A stretch of 9,940 nt of DNA, taken from an uncultured Bacilli bacterium (lineage in GTDB: Bacteria > Bacillota_I > Bacilli_A > RF39 > UBA660). Below the pieces are notes generated by a model. It did no database searches. It saw nothing but the letters and a program-made list of their open reading frames with translations, and was not told the origin of the DNA. How positions within the stretch are numbered: the first letter of the stretch is position 1; every line of letters starts with the position of its first letter. The stretch is from positions 1 through 9,940 of the forward strand of contig CANRME010000046.1 in assembly GCA_947631655.1 (NCBI GenBank), read 5' to 3'. Below, piece after piece: positions 6,516-9,940 of this stretch. The translations under genes and the position numbers were made by a program.

Positions 6516-6521
6516 TATAAT
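6516..6521 (+). promoter_or_regulatory. Probable -10 box for ftsK
   Basis: A perfect TATAAT 19 nt before the ftsK start. The -35 region overlaps the T-run of the terminator and has no good match. The leader would be only about a dozen bases, beginning close to the TAAGGTGA ribosome binding site (6528-6534). Confidence 0.5.
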
Positions 6522-6540
6522 TAAATTAAGGTGAAAAAGT

Positions 6541-8736
6541 ATGACAAAGAAAAAGAAACAAACAGAAACTAATAATAGTTTTCCATATAGCACCGAACTA
6601 ACAGGATTATTATTAATATTAATTGGTATTATCGGCTTTGGTTTTGGCTTAGTAGGAGAATTTATTAAAAAATTTGCCATGTTCTTAGTAGGAGAATGGT
6701 GGCCATTAATATTAGTATTTTTAATATATTTAGGAGTTGTAATTTTAGTAAAAAGAAAGATGCCTAAGTTTTTTACTACTAAATTAGTAGGATTTTATTT
6801 AATAGCCATTGTAATATTAGTTTTATCTCATTATACTTTCTTAAAAGAGAACACAACTTTTATGGATGTTTTTAATGCTACTAAAGATAGTTATATGGGA
6901 AGAATTGAGACTATAACTCATACCGGTAATATCTTAAATAGTGGACAATCAACAATATCTATTGGGGGTGGAATTTTAGGAGCTTTAATAGGAGGTGCTT
7001 GTAACCAACTATTTAGTTTGATTGGGACAATTTTAGTAATGGTAGTAGTACTAATCTTTGGAGTAGTAATGCTATTTAACATTAACTTGACAGATATTTT
7101 TAGAAAAGTTAAAGAGTTCTTTATGAAGAAAAATGATGATAACGATGATGAAGAAGAAATAGATGAAGATAGTAACATTGTTATAACCTCATCAGAAGAA
7201 GTAAAGAAAAGTATTGAAGATGTTAAACCTAAAGAAGTTTCTCCAAGTTCTTTAATTGAACAACCAATTATAGAACCAGTAATTAATAGTAGTTATAAAC
7301 TACCAGATATTAATAGTATTTTAGATGAACCTAAAAAGAATCCTAAGGCAAATTCAACTGATTATGTTAAAGCCAATAAAAGTGCTTTAGAAAAAGTTTT
7401 AAGCGATTTTGGTGTAAAAGGTTCAGTTGTTGAAATTCATATTGGACCAGCGGTTACGCAATATGAAGTCCAAATTCCTACGGGAACAAAATTAAGTCGA
7501 ATAGTTGGTTTAAATAGAGAAATAGCTCTAGCTATGGCAGCGACGGATGTTAGAATTGAAGCACCGATACCTGGTAAAAGTACTGTCGGCATTGAAATTC
7601 CTAATCCCGTTATTAGTGCTGTAAGAATTAAAGAAATATTAGGACATATTCCTAAGGCTCAAGAAGATGCTAAATTATTAGTTAGTTTAGGAAAAGACAT
7701 TATGGGCAGAGTCCAAACAGCTGATATTTCTAAAATGCCTCATCTTTTAGTAGCAGGTTCTACTGGTAGTGGTAAATCAGTTTGTATAAATTCCTTTATT
7801 GCGAGTATTTTAATGCGTTATCGTCCAGATGAAGTAAAACTTGTCATGGTTGATCCTAAAAAAGTTGAATTATCTAATTACAACGGCATTCCGCATTTAC
7901 TTGCTCCCGTTGTAACCGACCCTAAAAAAGCGAATATTGCTTTACAAAAAATTGTCGTGGAAATGGAAAGAAGATATGACTTATTTTCTGAACATCAAGT
8001 AAAAAATATTACAGGTTATAATGAAAAAATCGAAAAAGAAAATAACAAATCCGATGTTAAAAAACCGAAAATGCCATATATCATTGTTATAATTGATGAG
8101 CTTGCTGACTTAATGTTAGTAGCAGCTAAAGAAGTAGAAGATTCAATTATGCGGATTACCCAAATGGCTAGAGCAGCGGGAATTCACTTAATTGTAGCTA
8201 CTCAAAGACCAAGTACTGATGTTATTACTGGTGTTGTTAAAGCTAATATTCCCTCAAGAATATCATTCGCTGTAGCAACAGGTATTGATTCACGGACTAT
8301 TCTAGACCAAGTTGGAGCTGAAAAATTATTAGGTAAAGGTGATATGCTATATCTACCTATGGGCGAAAATGCTCCAATAAGAATTCAAGGATGCTTTATT
8401 TCTGATGAAGAAATAGAAAGATTAATTAGCTATGTATGTAAACAACAACCAGCTAATTATGATAATTCGATATTAGAAGAAAGTCCTAAGGACGAAACGA
8501 GTGGGGGCGCCTCTATTGAAGAGGAAGAAGATCCACTATATAATGAAATAGTAGATTTTGCTATTTCCACAGGTAAAATTAGCGCTTCTCTAATTCAAAG
8601 AAGATTTAGATTAGGTTACAATCGTGCTGCAAGAGTAGTAGATGAATTAGAAGCTAAAGGTATTATCGGCCCAGCTAACGGTTCTAAACCTAGAGAAGTC
8701 CTTATAAAAATGGATAATAAGAGCAATGATGATTAG
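6541..8736 (+). CDS. ftsK: DNA translocase FtsK/SpoIIIE
   Basis: A 731-residue membrane-anchored ATPase that pumps double-stranded DNA at the division septum to finish chromosome segregation. The N-terminus holds about four membrane segments (20-40, 52-71, 82-100 and 142-180). A Lys/Asp/Glu-rich linker follows (about 190-260, including a run of Asp/Glu near 198-209). The alpha/beta motor starts near 285 ('SALEKVLSDFGVKG', 'IGPAVTQYEVQIP'). Walker A is GSTGSGKS (406-413) and Walker B ends in IIDELADLM with D519/E520. The ATQRPSTDVITG motif follows. The C-terminal winged-helix gamma domain (about 663-725, 'LIQRRFRLGYNRAARVVDELEAKGIIGP') binds orienting DNA sequences (KOPS/SRS). All parts are present and the length is close to Bacillus SpoIIIE. 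Sequence alone does not separate the FtsK/SftA role from the SpoIIIE role in sporulation, though four N-terminal helices favour SpoIIIE type. The start has TAAGGTGA upstream. Confidence 0.97.
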   Translation: MTKKKKQTETNNSFPYSTELTGLLLILIGIIGFGFGLVGEFIKKFAMFLVGEWWPLILVFLIYLGVVILVKRKMPKFFTTKLVGFYLIAIVILVLSHYTFLKENTTFMDVFNATKDSYMGRIETITHTGNILNSGQSTISIGGGILGALIGGACNQLFSLIGTILVMVVVLIFGVVMLFNINLTDIFRKVKEFFMKKNDDNDDEEEIDEDSNIVITSSEEVKKSIEDVKPKEVSPSSLIEQPIIEPVINSSYKLPDINSILDEPKKNPKANSTDYVKANKSALEKVLSDFGVKGSVVEIHIGPAVTQYEVQIPTGTKLSRIVGLNREIALAMAATDVRIEAPIPGKSTVGIEIPNPVISAVRIKEILGHIPKAQEDAKLLVSLGKDIMGRVQTADISKMPHLLVAGSTGSGKSVCINSFIASILMRYRPDEVKLVMVDPKKVELSNYNGIPHLLAPVVTDPKKANIALQKIVVEMERRYDLFSEHQVKNITGYNEKIEKENNKSDVKKPKMPYIIVIIDELADLMLVAAKEVEDSIMRITQMARAAGIHLIVATQRPSTDVITGVVKANIPSRISFAVATGIDSRTILDQVGAEKLLGKGDMLYLPMGENAPIRIQGCFISDEEIERLISYVCKQQPANYDNSILEESPKDETSGGASIEEEEDPLYNEIVDFAISTGKISASLIQRRFRLGYNRAARVVDELEAKGIIGPANGSKPREVLIKMDNKSNDD

Positions 8737-8744
8737 CTCTTTTT
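8719..8744 (+). terminator. Intrinsic terminator of ftsK, overlapping the stop codon
   Basis: AAGAGC (8719-8724) pairs with GCTCTT (8736-8741), loop 8725-8735, followed by T to 8744. The stop codon TAG (8734-8736) runs from the loop into the 3' arm. Confidence 0.72.
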
Positions 8745-8753
8745 ATTTTGATT

Positions 8754-8788
8754 TCGTCTTGACGAGGTGTGAGAAGCAATTTCTCACC
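8754..8788. repeat. Two adjacent inverted repeats downstream of ftsK
   Basis: TCGT-CTTG-ACGA (8754-8765) is a 4-bp stem with a CUUG loop. It is followed by GTGAGAA (8769-8775), a 5-nt gap and TTCTCAC (8781-8787), a perfect 7-bp inverted repeat with no T-run. It may be an operator or an RNA structure; I cannot tell which. A TATAAT (8806-8811) follows, but without a good -35. Confidence 0.5.
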
Positions 8789-8799
8789 AAATGTGAAAG

Positions 8800-8907
8800 A
8801 TGCCTTATAATACAGGAGTTAAGATTTTTCTACTAAGAAGCAAAAGTTATAATTGTATATATTATTTATTTGAAAATAGTATTAAGACTTATAGTTTACT
8901 AAATTGA
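8800..8907 (+). CDS. Marginal 35-codon ORF of unknown function
   Basis: The ATG at 8800 opens a 35-residue frame (begins MPYNTGVKIFLL) ending at TGA 8905-8907. No proper Shine-Dalgarno is present (only GAAAG), and a TATAAT box overlaps its first codons, so translation is doubtful. In its favour, the stop runs into a strong terminator hairpin just as real genes in this window end. The peptide is basic, with several Tyr and Ile, and is unrelated to anything I recognise. The alternative is a non-coding RNA of about 115 nt starting near 8818 and ending at the terminator, or a gene remnant. Between this point and 8982 I see nothing else. Confidence 0.2.
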   Translation: MPYNTGVKIFLLRSKSYNCIYYLFENSIKTYSLLN

Positions 8908-8931
8908 TCTTCTTATTAGAAGATCTTTTTT
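8906..8931 (+). terminator. Strong intrinsic terminator without an obvious gene
   Basis: GATCTTCT (8906-8913) pairs perfectly with AGAAGATC (8918-8925) around TATT, followed by six T. It must end a transcript coming from the 8740-8905 interval or read-through from ftsK. Confidence 0.85.
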
Positions 8932-8982
8932 AAACAATAAAATTCAAAAAAAAGATGATAATTCTTATATATAAAAAAATAA

Positions 8983-9360
8983 TGGAATTTTATTTTAAAC
9001 AATAGTCGTATAATTCAAGGCAGTATCCAAAATATTCATTTATTAAGTAAAAAATACAAAGTTTATATATTATCTAAAGTTAATTCAATTGAAGAAAAAA
9101 ACGAAAAGATTAAGTTTTTACAAAATAAAGGTATTAATGAAGCATATTTTGTCCCCTATGATCATTCCAAAACTGAGTATGTAACTGCTAAGGATAACAT
9201 TCTTATTGATGATGATTTGAAAAATTTAGAAGAGTGGTTCGAAGCAGGAGGAAAAGGTATTTTTTTCAATGAATTTCTAAAAGATTATGATAGTTATGGG
9301 CAAAAAAATACAAAATTTTTAATAATTGATAATTTACTAAAAATATGTGATATAATTTAA
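8983..9360 (+). pseudogene. 5'-truncated HAD-family nucleotidase (NT5C-like) remnant
   Basis: An open frame of 125 codons runs from just after TAA 8980 to TAA 9358-9360, with no ATG, GTG or TTG start before the homologous part. The product reads like the back two-thirds of a 5'(3')-deoxyribonucleotidase-type HAD protein. 'QGSIQNIHLLSKKYKVYILSKV' (split here, about residues 9-30) corresponds to the helix and the motif II strand. 'EEKNEKIKFL' follows, then 'VPYDHSKTEYV' with the conserved Lys. ILIDDDLKNLEEW and 'EAGGKGIFFN' match the motif III/IV region. The first ~50-60 residues, including the catalytic DxDG(T/V) nucleophile motif, are missing, and nothing in the 200 bases upstream encodes them in any frame I checked. 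The remaining frame has no internal stop, so the loss looks recent, or the piece is retained because its 3' end contains the promoter of the Nudix gene. An unusual start codon and a short non-catalytic protein are a less likely alternative. Confidence 0.68.
9326..9356 (+). promoter_or_regulatory. Promoter of the Nudix gene, inside the HAD remnant
   Basis: TATAAT (9351-9356) preceded by TGA (extended -10); TTGATA (9326-9331) lies upstream at a long 19-nt spacing. The -10 is made of the last codons of the HAD remnant, just before its stop. Confidence 0.7.
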
Positions 9361-9378
9361 GTATAGAGGAGATATTTT

Positions 9379-9774
9379 ATGAAAACGTCAATAGTACTTA
9401 CTGGAATTTTAAAAGATGGCGAAAAATACTTGGTTGTAAAAAGGAATGAAAATGATGAATTATATCCAGGTGCATGGGAGTTTCCTGGTGGACATCTAGA
9501 AGATGGAGAAGTAATTAAAGAAGGGTTAGCTAGAGAATTAAAAGAAGAAATAGGATTTGAAAATGATTTTAATCCTATAATAACTCATTATTATGATGAA
9601 ATAAAAGAAAAAAACGGAATAAAAATTCATGATTTGGAAATAGATTTTATTATTAATGTTGATAGTAAATCTTTAAAAGTATCTTTAAGCAATGAACATA
9701 GTGATTATAAATGGGTTAATAAAGATTCAGAATTATTGGATGAATACATTCAAGAAAAATTGTCAAATATCTAA
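9379..9774 (+). CDS. Nudix hydrolase (MutT-like)
   Basis: A 131-residue single-domain Nudix protein, which hydrolyses a nucleoside diphosphate linked to another moiety. The Nudix box G-x5-E-x7-R-E-(hydrophobic)-x-E-E-x-G-(hydrophobic) is complete from G38 to F60: GHLEDGE, then RELKEEIGF with metal-ligand positions R52, E53, E56 and E57. The preceding 'GAWEFPGG' strand is also typical. The size suits small MutT-type housecleaning enzymes, but substrate cannot be predicted (8-oxo-dGTP, other NTPs or a nucleotide sugar). AGGAG (9367-9371) is 7 nt before the ATG. The gene sits next to a truncated nucleotidase gene, so the two may once have formed a nucleotide-processing pair; that is inference. 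A terminator overlaps its stop. Confidence 0.94.
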   Translation: MKTSIVLTGILKDGEKYLVVKRNENDELYPGAWEFPGGHLEDGEVIKEGLARELKEEIGFENDFNPIITHYYDEIKEKNGIKIHDLEIDFIINVDSKSLKVSLSNEHSDYKWVNKDSELLDEYIQEKLSNI

Positions 9775-9794
9775 AAGATTAATGACAATTTTTT
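9755..9794 (+). terminator. Intrinsic terminator of the Nudix gene, stop codon in the hairpin
   Basis: AAAAATTGTCA (9755-9765) pairs with TGACAATTTTT (9783-9793), and a small inner ATCT/AGAT stem (9769-9772 with 9776-9779) caps it. The stop codon TAA (9772-9774) lies in the apical part. Confidence 0.75.
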
Positions 9795-9900
9795 GTTAAA
9801 ATAAATTAAAAATAAAATAAAGTGGAATTTATTTGCTGAACAATCTTTTAGAATGATGATTTTACAATTTACAATGCATTTTTTTATTTAAATTATTGAC

Positions 9901-9912
9901 GGGGGGGGGGGG
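9901..9912 (+). repeat. 12-G homopolymer, candidate phase-variable tract
   Basis: Twelve consecutive G in a very A/T-rich region. The tract directly follows TTGAC (9896-9900), a -35-like element, and lies 4 nt before an ATG at 9917. Slipped-strand changes in its length could alter a promoter spacer or a G-rich ribosome binding site. The interval 9795-9900 before it shows only A/T-rich DNA and a short TTTACAA direct repeat (9861-9874). Confidence 0.85.
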
Positions 9913-9916
9913 TAAA

Positions 9917-9940
9917 ATGATAAGATATACACATAAGGTA
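9917..9940 (+). CDS. Possible start of the next gene (cut by the window end)
   Basis: ATG at 9917 opens a frame that stays open to the window end (MIRYTHKV). The G-run 4 nt upstream could pair with the anti-Shine-Dalgarno CCUCC using one G-U wobble. Eight codons are too few to identify the product or to be sure the frame is real. Confidence 0.35.

Noticed and set aside
4608..7178. ORFs of 66-86 codons on the strand opposite recX, prsA and ftsK
   Set aside because: Low-complexity shadows (Ser-, Phe- and Ile-rich) of well-supported genes.
8759..8811. TTGACG 8759 paired with TATAAT 8806 as one promoter
   Set aside because: The spacing of 41 nt is far too long; TTGACG is also part of a small hairpin.
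9896..9918. TTGACG with TAAAAT 9913 as -35/-10
   Set aside because: The spacer would be 11 nt, too short for sigma-A even with tract-length changes of a few bases.

Overview
The window looks like a chromosomal stretch from a low-GC Gram-positive bacterium. It is very A/T-rich, has AGGAGG-type ribosome binding sites, sigma-A promoters (several with an extended TGn -10), U-tailed hairpin terminators, a PrsA-type lipoprotein, RecX, and a tiny membrane peptide of the Bacillales YjcZ type. I infer an uncultured, probably host-associated member of the Bacilli/Firmicutes using the standard code (TGG for Trp, no read-through TGA). I see no insertion sequence, phage gene, CRISPR array, rRNA or tRNA.

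Layout. 1-1002 is the 3' end of a large secreted protein with Ig-like repeats and a cysteine-rich tail. 1093-3262 is a probable two-gene operon: acetate kinase (ackA, start moved to an internal ATG) and a DHH-family phosphoesterase whose only sensible start is a rare ATT codon. 3340-4197 encodes an unrecognised TPR-like helical protein behind a near-perfect promoter. 4267-5043 is recX, with a 12-bp palindrome inside its promoter. A bidirectional terminator separates recX from the convergent prsA-like foldase lipoprotein gene (minus strand, 5076-6107). Divergent from prsA is a pair of tiny one-helix membrane peptides (29 and 40 aa) behind a sequence matching mother-cell sporulation promoters (sigma-K/sigma-E). 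6541-8736 is ftsK/spoIIIE.

The end of the window is more degraded. 8737-8982 holds an inverted repeat, a marginal 35-codon ORF and a strong terminator. It is followed by a 5'-truncated HAD-type nucleotidase remnant (8983-9360) whose stop codon overlaps the promoter of an intact Nudix hydrolase gene (9379-9774). The last 150 bases carry a 12-G homopolymer directly upstream of what may be the next gene, a candidate slippage-prone (phase-variable) expression switch.

Functional themes are acetate fermentation (AckA), nucleotide or short-RNA turnover (DHH, HAD remnant, Nudix), recombination and chromosome segregation (RecX, FtsK) and the cell surface (Ig-like protein, PrsA). A recurring architectural feature is the intrinsic terminator that swallows the stop codon of the gene it ends. 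The points most worth following up are the poly-G tract, the ATT start, the sporulation-like promoter with its tiny peptides, and the truncated HAD gene.
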